A DNA stretch of 64,000 nt from positions 48,162,404-48,226,403 of the forward strand of contig OZ020268.1 of the NCBI GenBank assembly GCA_963971225.1, given 5' to 3'. Positions 10,861 through 21,835 of this stretch are shown piece after piece (within the stretch, counting starts at the first letter, position 1; every line of letters begins with the position of its first letter). The stretch comes from Melieria omissa (Eukaryota > Arthropoda > Insecta > Diptera > Ulidiidae). Made by a program: the position numbers and the translations under genes. The notes below the pieces were generated by a model that was given only the letters and a program-made list of their open reading frames with translations, made no database searches and had not been told where the DNA came from.

Positions 10861-12840
10861 CATCTAATTTACTGAAAGTTCTTGGATAATGAAATCCTTA
10901 CAACGTGGGACAACTAAGTCGCGATCAGCAGGCAGGCAATTCTAACCTTTAATAACTCTTTTCAGAACTCAACTGTGTTTCAAATCTGAGTCTGACGATG
11001 ATGACTTAACTTCAAAATTTACATTCTAATGTGTCCAAAAAGTTAACTCTGATGGTGACTTATGGACAATCTCATGTTTCCAGCAAAAACCAGTGTTGAG
11101 GTTAGAAACGAGAAGAGGGTTTCGCAACAAGACTAGAGGTTAGAAAAGAGAAGGAGAAAGAAGATTCTTAACTCTAAACTGACTTTGAAATGTGTTAAGA
11201 AACTGAACTCTGGCTCCATGATTCTGGAAACTTTGATGTGTCCTAAGTCTAATGAAATACTTAGGTTAGAAATGAGAAGGAGGAGGATTAGAAAAGATAA
11301 GTAGAAAGAGGATTCAAACTCTAAACTGGCTTTTAAATGTGTTAAGAAACTAAGCTCTGGTTCCATGATTCTCGGCACTCTGATGTGTCTTAAGTCTAAT
11401 GAAATATCTCCGGTAGGTAAGTCTTTTAAATGTTTTCACAAACTTAACTATGATTCGGTGACGCTGGTGACTCTGATGTGTTTTGAAAGTAATCATATGC
11501 TAGAAAACGAATTTAACCTCTAAATTGACTTTCTATTGTGTCCAACTCTGTTGTGACTTATGAGTAACCTGTAAATTCTGATTGAGACTCTAGTGACTCT
11601 AATGTGACTTAAGAATAATCAAACGCTTACAACAGAAAGCCAGTTTAGAACTTAGAACTGAGAAGAAGATGACTTCTGAACAACTTTAGAGGTTAGACAG
11701 GATTAAGAAGAGGATTCGGATTTATCTTTAAACTTGTAAACGAATGTGTACAGAAATTCAACTCTGCTTCTAACTCTGGGGACTTTAATATGACTTCTGA
11801 TTCTGTCTTTAAAATTTACTTTCTTAAGTGTCTCGAAAGTCAACTTTGATGTGAATTATGGGACCAAATATTTCTACCAAACAATCTGCTCTAATAAACT
11901 GTAAATTCTGATAGAGACTAATGCCACTTAAAGGTAATTAAATGCTTACTGCAAAAAACCAGATTGGGGGGTTAGAAACGAGAAGCAAGGGTAATTCTCA
12001 ACCAGTTTAGAACTTAGACGGGAGGAAGAGGAATGTTTCCAAAAACAAAACCCTACTGGTGACTCTTGCGATTCTGATCTGCCTTAAGTGTAGAAAAATA
12101 ATTTAAGCATGCGTTTATAACCTACAAACTGGCTTTCAAATTTGCCCAGAAAATCAGTTCTGATAAGTCTATAATGAATCTAATCTATCGAATGTATTCA
12201 GAAACTCATCTTTGAGGACGATTTTGATGTGATGAAGGTAGACAAATGCTTTCAGCAGAGTATTCTCAAAAAGTTTGGAGGTTAGACAGGAGGGAGAAGA
12301 TTTTAACCTGAAAACTGACTTTAAAATGCGCCCAAAAACTCAATTCTCATATGTCTATAATGATTCAATTACTTTTGAGTTCTAAAATGTCTTTCGAATG
12401 TGTTTAGAAACTCATCTCTGAGGGCGATGTCGGTTTGACTTAAGGGTAGATAAATATTTTCAGCAGAGGATTATCAATCAGTTTGGAGGTTAGACACGAG
12501 GAAGAGGATTCTATCCTCTAAACTGGCTTTTGAATATGTCCAGAAAATCAATTCTATTGTTGACTCAAGTGATTCGAATGTGTAATGTTGCGTAAAATAT
12601 ATGTTAATGAAATATTTCTAGTAGACGACTCTAACCCCTAAGCTGGCTTTCGAATTTTTCCAGAAACTCAACTTGTGACTCTGATGTGATTTTAATTGGT
12701 CTAATTGGGTAATCAAAAGCTTCTAAAAAACGATTCCAACCCCTAAACAGGTTTTCAATTTTGTCATTAAGTTTAACTTTATTGGTGACTCTGATGTAGC
12801 TTAAGGGATATGTTGGGATTAAACAAAGAAAGATATCCGT
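10861..12840. repeat. long degenerate tandem array, unit about 150 bp
   Basis: Recurrent elements are 'ggttagaaacgagaag', 'ctaaactggctttnaaatgtg', 'cagaaactcaactctg', 'gtgactctgatgtg' and 'taatcaaatgctt'. The best-preserved neighbouring units begin near 11173 and 11322, 149 bp apart. Units farther right are shorter or more diverged. The 81-aa minus-strand frame at 11133-11378 reads through two units and reflects the repeat. Confidence 0.75.
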
Positions 12841-14585
12841 TAATCGAGCTAAACTTTGGCAGTAGAGGTCTGAAGAATACTTTTGGAGACCTGAGCCAAA
12901 AAATGTATTAGCAATTCAGTGGTCGAAGAACATTTTTGGCAACTGGATACCTTCAAGAGAACAAGATAGGTGAGATTTTCAATTCTAGACGATTCTATAC
13001 AACAATGTAGTTGATGAGGCAGACAGCTAGGACTCTTTGACCTGAAGTTTGCCCTAACCTTAGCTAAATTATTTAATAATGTTAGTAAATAATAATCCAG
13101 CTTTAAAGAAATTATTGGATAGCAAAGTGAAGAGGGTATTCATTCTAAATTGGTGGACTTTCAGGCGGCTGACGGCATCCATAACGAGGCATGAAAATTT
13201 CAAAGGACATTAAGTAAGATTCATTCTTGTTGAGGAAGTAACTTATAGACTTAGTTGTAGGGGGCACAATAGATCAGTTCTGGTCTCAGTGCAATAAACC
13301 CCCATCAAATTCTATTCTAACTTATAGACTTTGTTTCGTCTGTGTTTGACCTCTTCAGGTAGAAGAATACCAGTTTTGGAGTTAACCTCTCATAAAAAGA
13401 GGGTACTTCAGTAATATTATTATTATTGTTCTATATTTTTGAACATTAGATTGCTCCAATTTTCCTCCCCTTTGACTGCCAAGTGCCCGGACTTGCAAAT
13501 ACTTGGAGTAGATCTGACGATGGGATATTCTGCGTCTTTCAATGGGAAACTTCTGACATCAAGTTTTCTATAGGGTCTGGATCTCTTTTAGCCGTGAAGA
13601 TCTCTTTCTCTGTTTTAGTTTTGAAGCGAAGGATATTTGGAGGCTTAGCTCCTTCATTAGAGTCACCCCAAGCACATAATATGTTAGTGATAGACCATCA
13701 AACACAAAGATCCCTTTAAGATAAAACATTACTTGGAAGGAAAGTCTATGTTCGCAGCGTAACTCCATTGACTTTTTCAAATATTCCTCAACTCGTTTTA
13801 GCTGTTAAGGTTTCATTCCCCGACTTGAAAAGAACTACTTCTGTCTTACCTTCCTGACCCTGCTTTCTTCTTCTCCTCTTCGCCTATCCACGTATAGACG
13901 AAAGTGTTCACTGCGATTGGGGTCACGTCTTCCCCATACTCGTTCAGTCGTCGTGCAGTCTCCAAGGCAACAACAATTTGCAGCCATGTGCTGTGTCTGT
14001 TTGACTGTCGCTCCACAATGGCCCCTTCGCTCCTGCGACATTGCTCTTCTTCTTGCCAATGTGTGTTCATATATATATGTCGCGTTACCCCGCTTGCCAT
14101 ATGGTAGCGCACCACTTGAAAAATCGCTTCGCATTTTTTACGCGTTAAATGCGCACGAAATACTACAAATTCGTATGCGTGCACCGTGCAACGTACTCCG
14201 CGAAGTCGGCTGCGAAGTGGGCGAAAAATTGTTGAAAAATTTCCGCACGCTTTCCTGATAACGAAGAGCATGTCGGCCCTAATTGGATTGTGCAATATGT
14301 GTTCGTGTGTAATTCGGTTGTTACCGGCGTTGTCCTCGCAGGCAAAGTGTCGTGCAGTGCGGTTTCTCTTTTAAAAATTCTACTGGAATGGACAATTTGT
14401 TGAAAACATTTGCCACATACAACAGAAACATCTTCGAGGAAAATATGTGGTTGAGTTCAAAATCGTTGAGTGTGATTGGAAACTACAACTGTAAATGTAA
14501 AAAAAAAATTGTATTTGCTTTTGATGAGAGTGAAACAAATCAGATTTTTACTGAAGTATTGAAAAATTTGTTTAGGAAAATTGAA
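12841..14585. other. non-coding stretch, no supportable gene
   Basis: The largest open frames (149 aa minus at 13846-14295, 113 aa plus at 13917-14258) overlap each other in a GC-richer patch. They have no recognisable domain, no splice context and no sequence partner. The patch at 13900-14350 is unique in the window and could be regulatory. The 12841-13900 part may contain outlying units of the preceding array. Confidence 0.4.
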
Positions 14586-15035
14586 AATCAAAGGAAATGT
14601 CACATGTCTATCAATTCTATTCTATTAGGAACCGAGTACATAGAAGAAGGTCAAAACCTATGCAAGGAGTTTGGAATTAGATGGTTAGGAAAAGTATAGA
14701 AAAGGCTGATAGTGGGCTCGTTACTTAATTTCCTACAATTAATTCTGCAGTCAAAGAAAGGTTATTTGCTCCTTAAGTGCTATGGGGAACTGAAAATTAA
14801 TCAAATGCACAGCTTTGTATACTTTTCTTGCAGTCAGATCAAAGAAAATGTCGCATGTCCAATAATTCGATTCCACTAGAAACCGGATACATAGAAGAAA
14901 CCCGAAATTTATGTGAGGAATTTAGCATTGGACGGCTAGGAAAAGTATACCGGAAGCGGATAGTGGGTTCAGTACTTAATTTCGTATACTTAGATCTGTA
15001 GTCGAAGAAAGGTTCTTTGAGTCTTGAGTACAATG
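14586..15035. repeat. tandem duplication, unit about 248 bp
   Basis: Unit one (from about 14594) and unit two (from about 14842) share 'aaatgtcgcatgtc', 'ggatacatagaagaa', 'ggctaggaaaagtata' and 'gatagtgggttcagtactta'. The 115-aa plus-strand frame ending at 14699 lies partly in unit one and is interrupted in unit two, which argues against a real gene. Confidence 0.75.
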
Positions 15036-15114
15036 AGGAACTTAAAATTGCCTAACCAATGCAAAATTTCCTACACTTTCCTTGAAATGAAACATTCTGA
15101 GCCTTCATACATTG

Positions 15115-15930
15115 AGCTGCTCGAAATGGTGCCAAATCTTGGAGAGAATCTACTAATCTTGAACTATGGATCAAAATCATCCTCTGACTGGGGAATTTTA
15201 AATAATTTTTGCTCCGAAAAATTCTTCTAAGGGACCTAAATTGTTCCCAATCCAGGAGAACATCTACTGATCTGGTATTATGGGCTAAAATCATTCTCTG
15301 TTTGGGGATCGTTAAAGAATTCTTGCTCTTAATATTTCCTCAAAAAGACCGAGACTATGCCAAATCTAGGAAAAAATCCACTGATCTGGTTCTATGGACT
15401 AAAATCATTTTCTGATTGGGCATTTTTAAACAATTCTTGATTCGAAAATTCTATGAATCCCCGAGATTGTGTCAAGTCTAGGAAAATATCTACTGATCTG
15501 CTTTAATGGACTAAAATCATCCTCTAATTTCGGAATTTTGAACAATTATTGCTCCAAAAATTGCTTCTAAGAAACTAAGATTTGGCCAAATCTAGGAGAA
15601 AATCTACTGAAATGGTACTATCGACAAAAAATATTCTCTGCTTGAGAATTCTTAAATAGTTCTTGCTCCTTAAATTCTTCTAAGAGGGGATTTTTAAATA
15701 ACTCATGCTCCGAAAATTTTCTCTAGGAAACCAAGATGGTGCCAAATTTAGGAGAAAATCTACTGATCTGATACTATCATCTAAACTCATCCTCTGGTTG
15801 GAGATTTCAAAACAATTCTTTCTGCGAATATTTCTTCTACGAAAAAATCTACTGATTTGGTACCAAGGACTAAAATCACTCTCTGATTGGGGCTTTTGAA
15901 ACAACTTTTTCTCTTAAAATTTCTTCTTCT
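15115..15930. repeat. tandem array, unit about 113 bp, seven copies
   Basis: Each unit contains 'aatctactgatctggtacta', 'ctaaaatcatcctctgattg', 'ttgctccgaaaattcttcta' and 'gatggtgccaaatctagga'. Marker positions are near 15147, 15263, 15375, 15488, 15603, 15756 and 15848, giving spacings of 116, 112, 113, 115, 153 and 92. Confidence 0.85.
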
Positions 15931-16239
15931 TCTTGTCCTTAGCTCTTAATTCTAGAATGCCTGAGCAAAAAAATCTTCATTAAATGTTCACATGTAATCA
16001 TGTTACAAAACAGAGGAACACTTTTTTGAAAATTAACAAAAGACTTTCTTTGAGAAAACTATGCAAAAAAATATTAGAAGACTTTAATGAAGTAATTTTG
16101 AGAATTCTAGTTTAAAGACATAGCGCCACTTGGGATGTTGGAGAGGAAGGTTCATTCGTCTTCTTCTTTGAAAAATCTTCGATTCTGTTGGTATTGGCAA
16201 CGACTATTTCATACAAACGAATATGGACATCAAAATCCT

Positions 16240-16412
16240 CCTGTATGAAGCTCCGGCGAAAAAGGTTCTAGGTCTACGGTGAATAGAGAGACTGTGTCTC
16301 TGGTGAAAGGACAAAGTTGAGGACACTCTATCGTCCAACTGGAGAAGGCGCGCGCAAAGCAGAAACGCCTGGAGAGAACTGGAATCCGGTAACGAGTTGT
16401 TATGGACCTTAA
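16240..16412 (+). mobile_element. second fossil 3' fragment of the RTE-like LINE
   Basis: This plus-strand stretch carries diverged blocks of the family at 51200-52059: 'gaagctccggcgaaaaagg', 'gagaaggcgcgcgcaaagc', 'cgcctggagagaact' and 'gtaacgagttgttatgg'. It ends before the AAGT repeat tail. Frames are broken and the truncation point is approximate. Confidence 0.7.
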
Positions 16413-16735
16413 ACCTTTTGCAAGTACTGGGAAAATATGTTCCAGGGGATTTGAAACACGCATAATTTTTTACTGCTGTATTCACAAAACAAGACTCCTA
16501 ATGATTGTTGATGCATAACAAAATTAGCTTTTACTATTCGTTGCATTAATGTGGCTTTTATATCTGAACGAGTTTTCATAAGATTTTTCATGTTCATTCA
16601 TTTGCTGAAGGTCTTTGCTTGGGTCCCAAACACATTTTTTCAATACTATTTTCAAAGTTATTTACAGTTAAAAAACAAGCCGTTTTTGAGATAAAACTCC
16701 GTTGCGATAGGGTTAAGTAATTAAGTTAAAAGACC
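16413..16735. other. non-coding stretch, no feature recognised
   Basis: AT-rich DNA between the LINE fragment and the MITE. Nothing was recognised. Confidence 0.3.
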
Positions 16736-16739
16736 TTAA

Positions 16740-16976
16740 CCCTTTCGGGACGGAGTTTAATTTTGAAATCCAAAGTACTCTCAGTAGAAATAGTGTCATG
16801 CTTTGAAAGTTGGGGTTAGAAAATTCTACTGGAATCTCACCAATTCTGAAATCATCTTTTTATGCGGAAACACCGAAATCGAAAAAATATTTTGCATGGG
16901 TCGTAAGATTTGAATAATTGTTTTGAGGGGTATCAAAAATTTGCTGGGACGTATTATCCCAGTAGTCCCGAAAGGG
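16740..16976. mobile_element. piggyBac-type MITE, 237 bp, TTAA duplication
   Basis: The terminal inverted repeat is CCCTTTCGGGAC at the left end, with its reverse complement GTCCCGAAAGGG at the right end. TTAA flanks both sides (16736-16739 and 16977-16980). A TTAA target and termini starting CCC are the hallmark of piggyBac-superfamily elements. There is no coding capacity, so it is a non-autonomous miniature element. Confidence 0.85.
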
Positions 16977-16980
16977 TTAA

Positions 16981-19174
16981 GGTGAACTGTGCACTGCTAG
17001 CATGGTCACTGAGTAAGAAGGAATCTTCATCTCCTTTTACGTTTGTTTCATTGTTTTCGATTCTTATTTAGAACAACATTTGCGGCTTCAAGTTGCTTTA
17101 TGATTCAATTATCTTATTTAACATTGAACTAAACTAGGCGTTGCTATTATAATCAGTTGAACAATGACATCACTATTCCCCCAAAGCGGCAAATAAGTTG
17201 AATATTCGTGCACAGGTGTCACATGTCAGCGAGCACGAGTTGTGTCGGCCCATGCGAATAGCTTTTAGTTGCCAAGAAACGATGGCATTAACCACACACA
17301 CACACACACACACTCACATACTGTGTGGGAAGCAACACACACACACACACTCACAGCCGCACAACACTTCCTGCATTCCTCGAATTTCGCCACACGGCAA
17401 CCTTTTCATCCTCGTTTCTTGGCCAATGGCCGCGCGCGTTAATAGAAAACTTGTGCAACTTGTTGTTGTTGCTGCTGTTGTTGCTGGTGCGCAGCCATAG
17501 TTCGCCAATATCACTTATTGTATATCATTATTTAATTAAGTTTAAATAACGCCATATCATATTTCCAAAGTTTATGAATTTATTAAGTCGTTAGGACGAA
17601 AACGCCCCCCTTGGCGCGCGTAAATTCCAATGAATAAAGTGTTGGCAGCGGCAACACTGGCGCCTTGAAATACATACATATAACCATATGTATGAGAGTG
17701 TGTAATAGATGTATGTATGTTTGTGTGTGTGTTTGCAGTCACGTATGTAGGTTTATGTAGCCAACAAAATGGTTGCTTAGCAGGAAATGCCTTTTCTAGC
17801 AAATCTAGCAAAGTCAATTTACACCAACACACAATCACAATCATACAGATACATACAGTTATGAGTGTATATATTATGCATGTGTGTATGTATGTATGTT
17901 TGTCCATGTATCAATATGCATGCGCGCATTGGGCACATTGAACGCGTAAGCGGCAAATTTCCACAAGAGAAACCACAATAAAATTGTCCTTGAACTCGAT
18001 ATTGAAGCTCGGCCATGACAACTTAACTAAGCCAACAACAACAAGAAAAAATACCAACCATGATGGCACCCAGTGCGCCTACAATGCGTTGCGATGCCAA
18101 CACGGTTTCGATTAGCGCACATTGACACATGCGGCCAATGCCAATTCACGGCTGTTGCCAGTTGTTGCCCGACAAGTTTATCGACATTGAAAAGAACGTG
18201 AAAATAATGATTCGTCAGAATTTGGCTTTCACTTTAAAAAAGTCTTCCTTTTTTAATGATCTGCTTTCTGAAAACACTTGAAAGTGCAGTGTTTTATTTT
18301 ATTTATTTAACCTTGAATTTCAAGGCATTCAAAACAAAATTGTAGAAACTTAAATAACATGACCAGGTGCAATGAGAACCTGTACACACGAACTCTGAGT
18401 AGTTCTTCGCAACTTGGGCTTTATTCACGAATAGGAAGCATTCAGAAATGCATCACGAGGGTAAAGAATGTACCCCTTCTTGCAAGGATCCCTTTTTCGT
18501 TAGTAAGAATCATTGCCAAATCAGAAGAGCGTCGTTTCTATAAAACACCCAACTGCACGCCTACAGCTTGAAAGATCAGGAACAAGTCTGTCCCGTCTAC
18601 AGTGATCTGTAGTCGTTTTACGTTATTTAAACAAAACATTTTTTTATTTAAAACTATAAAAACGATAAATTTTTGTGGATCGAAAATTCCGAATTGCGCA
18701 TTATTACACTAACTTTTTTAGGTAATCCTCTAGAATGGGCGATCTTGGAAAATAATAGAATTTTTGTAAACTACTCTAACTAAAAAAATTGGATTTTTGT
18801 ACCCTACATTGATGTGCCCACCGGTACATTCACTTTGGTACGGAGCTTGTAACGCCCAGAAAATGATGTAACTGGAAAGAAAAAGCAAAGTAGCACTGTC
18901 GCTATTTAAAATGGGCATGGTCCGCCCACTAAAGGCAGAGTTGTCATACGGAAGTTTTTCATAAAATATGAAAATATTAATATTAACAAAGCCAATGTTA
19001 CAAATTACACAGTGCAACCAATTAAAAAAAATATTCGAGGGACAAGGTCAAACGTATCTCATTTGATAGAGAACCTCAATAGGTGAAAAAGTAGCAAGGG
19101 ATTTTTTCGGGATGTTCGAGTTTTTTTTTAAATGCAGTTGAAAGATGGCGGCTTAGTGCCCCTTACTGAAACTT
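16981..19174. other. non-coding stretch with CA/GT microsatellites
   Basis: There are (CA)n runs at about 17293-17312 and 17336-17350 and TATG-type repeats at 17700-17740 and 17880-17905. A GGCAACACTGG motif occurs near 17651. Small open frames are products of the microsatellites. No gene could be supported. Confidence 0.5.
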
Positions 19175-19178
19175 TTAA

Positions 19179-19384
19179 CCCTTTGCGACCGTATGTCTGC
19201 TCTCAGCCACCAAAGCTTTTTACCATTCCAGTCGTATGTCTGCTCTCAGCCACCAAAGCTGAAAGAATTAATAAATTTTATTTTACCTTCACAATCTTGC
19301 ATACTGTGTATTGCTGTTTTTTCAACGAAAATTAATTCCGACCAGCATGACACCCATATATAAAAATAATACGGTCGCAAAGGG
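19179..19384. mobile_element. piggyBac-type MITE, 206 bp, TTAA duplication
   Basis: The element begins CCCTTTGCGACCGTAT and ends with the exact reverse complement ATACGGTCGCAAAGGG. It is flanked by TTAA at 19175-19178 and 19385-19388. Inside, a segment of about 45 bp ('gtatgtctgctctcagccac' and its surroundings) is directly duplicated. It has no coding capacity. The termini differ from those of the MITE at 16740, so this is a separate family. Confidence 0.88.
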
Positions 19385-19507
19385 TTAAAACATCATATCT
19401 TTCGCCTCAGATGTCAGAAAGGTAAAAGTTTTACGTCAAATGAAAGCTTATGATATGAAGTCGAAGAAGCAATATCCTTTTTTGAAAAGTTTTATGAAAA
19501 AGTATAT

Positions 19508-19891
19508 TGTAACGATGAGGCACTCTGTGCTGTGCTATGCATGAATGCTTTTCCAAGCATACTTTTAGGCATGCACTTTGGAGTACGGCCGGCATGCTAT
19601 AATTCCGTTATGGCAAGGATGGTTCGCGAATGGTTATGGAATGTGCAAGAACCATCGGCGCGATAAACCAAACAAGTATAAAAGGCAGCAGTGTGCAGCA
19701 CAGAGAGTCGAGGCTGTGTTGAGCAAGCAAAGGGGAAACATGCAATAGTAGTAGTGTAAAGTAGTAAGTAACAAGTGTAAATTTGTAAATAAAGCGATTG
19801 TTGGTTTCTGACTGCGTTTTGCGCTGAGTAATTGAAGTGGTTTTATTTTCAAGCACAATCCAAAACGAACTTAGAAGTCATTTTCGTAACA
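19508..19891 (+). mobile_element. solo LTR of a Gypsy-type retrotransposon, 384 bp
   Basis: The LTR begins TGTAACGATG and ends TTTTCGTAACA, that is TG...CA with a short inverted repeat TGT/ACA. It is flanked by the direct repeat ATAT (19504-19507 and 19892-19895). A TATAAA box (19677-19682) and an AATAAA signal (19788-19793) lie in promoter-to-polyA order, which gives the plus orientation. There is no internal region, so it is a recombined solo LTR. A 4-bp ATAT duplication is typical of several insect Gypsy-group elements. Confidence 0.85.
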
Positions 19892-19895
19892 ATAT

Positions 19896-20880
19896 GAAGG
19901 ACTTCAAATAAATTGTTATCCTTGAATATCCTGGAAACCGTGAGAGCTAGATTTATGTAAGTGACTTCTGGTAAAAAAGCATTCAAACATCTGTACTGCT
20001 TATAAATTTCATGTAAATCACTTTTATAGTTAAGACTCTACAACGATTAAAAAATATGCTTTGCTACACATAAAAACATGAATGTAGCAGTGTATGTATA
20101 ATTTTTGCTATAATGGCAAATGTTAGGACGATTATGAATAAAATGTTATGAAGACTTGTCTTGAACCCATCAAGGATGCTAGAAAAAATCGCCACAGAAG
20201 GCCATTCTACAATTGTTTAGAAACACTTTCTCTCACTCTCTCTGGAAGAGGGCATCAACGTGGAATGCATGAGCTTTAGTGTTTGAGCGGATTGTTCCAG
20301 GAATTACCCAAAGTCATGAGTATGCTTAGATAAGCTGCAGCCAATTGCTGATTCAGGTCCGACGAAAGGGACCGTAGATGCAGTTTTAGCGAGCTTGTCT
20401 GTCTTTACGTTGAAGTGAACAACAAAACAATACCCAAGTACCTACAAAAGTGTGTCGTCATTTTCAGTACCCACCTTATTCAGTCTGTTGGAAGTCTCCT
20501 GTACAATTTGGGTTTTGTTAACTTTGACAGTCACTTGACTGTCAGAGCAAATGTATATGTCCTCTCTTGGATGAACTCTATGACTCTCTCTACAGAATTT
20601 CTGCACAGCGATCAAGTGGTTTCTAAAAGATCCCGTTTGGACCTACAGGGAATCCAACAGATAAGGAAGGGCGTCGGATTTCTAAAATGAAAGGAATGGC
20701 AAAGTTTCATTCCTTTGCCATTCTTTTGATAGGAATGATAGAAGGCAGAAAGGGCATGTCACACACACTCCTTCTACATATAACTTAACCTAACCTTACT
20801 TAATTTGAAAGATGAAAGTGTGATTGCCAGCTGAAAAGGAAAATATAATGTTATCAGTGTTCAAATATATTCTAGCACCC
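19896..20880. other. non-coding stretch, no feature recognised
   Basis: AT-rich DNA. The 91-aa plus frame at 20415-20690 shows no recognisable domain and no supporting context, so I do not call it a gene. Confidence 0.35.
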
Positions 20881-21490
20881 AACTGCCAAGTCAGACTTAA
20901 GGCCCCTGCAGTCGATCAGGGATCGAGGTTAGCTATCTACGATAAACTCAGCACATTGGGCATGAAAGAGTATTAAGAAGGGGTATTCCGGGTTCCTTTC
21001 CTTCTCCTCTTTTCTGCCGGTTCAGACTTAAAGCTCCTTCAAGCTTGACTTCCTTATTTGTTCACTCCTATTGATTAGGGAGGATGGTTTGAAATTTACG
21101 GCAATCAGGGATGGAGGTTTGATATCTACGATAAACTCAGCACATTGGGCATGCAAGAGTATTAAAACGGGGTCTTCCGGGTCTCTTCCTTTCTCCTTTT
21201 TTCTGTCGAGTCAGGCTTGAAGCTCCTTCACTCCTATTGCTCAGGGAGGATGGTTTGATATCTACAGCGAGGCATGAACTCAGCACATCGGGCATCAACG
21301 TCTGTCCCTCAGGCGAAAAAGTACTAAGAAGGGGTCTTCCGAGTTTTTTCCTTTCTTCTTGTTCTGCCGAGTCAGGCTTAAAGCACTTTCAGCAGTGGTT
21401 CGTTCTCTCCTCTGGATCAGGGAGAATGGTTTGCTATCTCACTTTCTCTCTCAGGAAATGTATTAAAAAGTGGTCTTCCAGCACTAAGAA
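20881..21490. repeat. tandem array, unit about 175 bp, roughly four copies
   Basis: Units share 'gtcaggcttaaagctccttc', 'ctcagggaggatggtttga', 'actcagcacattgggcat' and 'aagaaggggtcttccgggt'. The last block recurs near 20973, 21155, 21330 and 21468. The 90-aa frame at 21237-21509 reads across two units and is not supported as a gene. Confidence 0.8.
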
Positions 21491-21591
21491 CAAGGTTTCT
21501 GCCAAATAGCACTTCTTGGGTCTATGTGGCAAAAGTTGTCTGGTAGTGAGTGTTGAAAAAGTGATATAGAACATTGAAAGAATTGAGAGAG

Positions 21592-21835
21592 TCGGCTTCG
21601 ATAGTCAAGCGGGTAGCGCGCTGGCTTCTCATACCAAAGGCTCCTGGTTCGATTCCCGGCTCGGGCTGGTGAACAACTCATCTACTTCTATCGCTATCCA
21701 CATGAAGGGAATGAGAATTGCAAGAATCGCACAAGTTCTCTTGGCAGGCAATGGCAAAACCTCCAAGTGTGAACGAAAAACTGCCAATCGCCGTTCGGAT
21801 TCGGCGTTAAACTGTAGGTCCCCTCCCCCCTTTCC
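21592..21835 (+). mobile_element. tRNA-derived SINE
   Basis: The head has an RNA polymerase III A box TAGTCAAGCGGG (21602-21613) and a perfect B box GGTTCGATTCC (21646-21656) with normal spacing, and a CTCATA loop like that of tRNA-Met. The acceptor and T stems do not pair perfectly, and unrelated body sequence follows directly, so this is not a working tRNA gene. The body ('ggcaggcaatggcaaaacct', 'gccgttcggattcgg', 'taaactgtaggtcccct') matches the reverse complement of about 42508-42715. The 3' end is approximate. Confidence 0.75.

Noticed and set aside
13846..14295. 149-aa minus-strand gene
   Set aside because: No recognisable domain, overlaps open frames on the other strand, and has no splice or promoter context; best explained by GC-richer composition.
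14352..14699. 115-aa gene
   Set aside because: Its end lies in a 248-bp tandem duplication whose second unit breaks the frame.
21592..21670. Functional tRNA gene
   Set aside because: A and B boxes are good, but the acceptor and T stems have mismatches, and the body is shared with another locus, so it is a SINE head.
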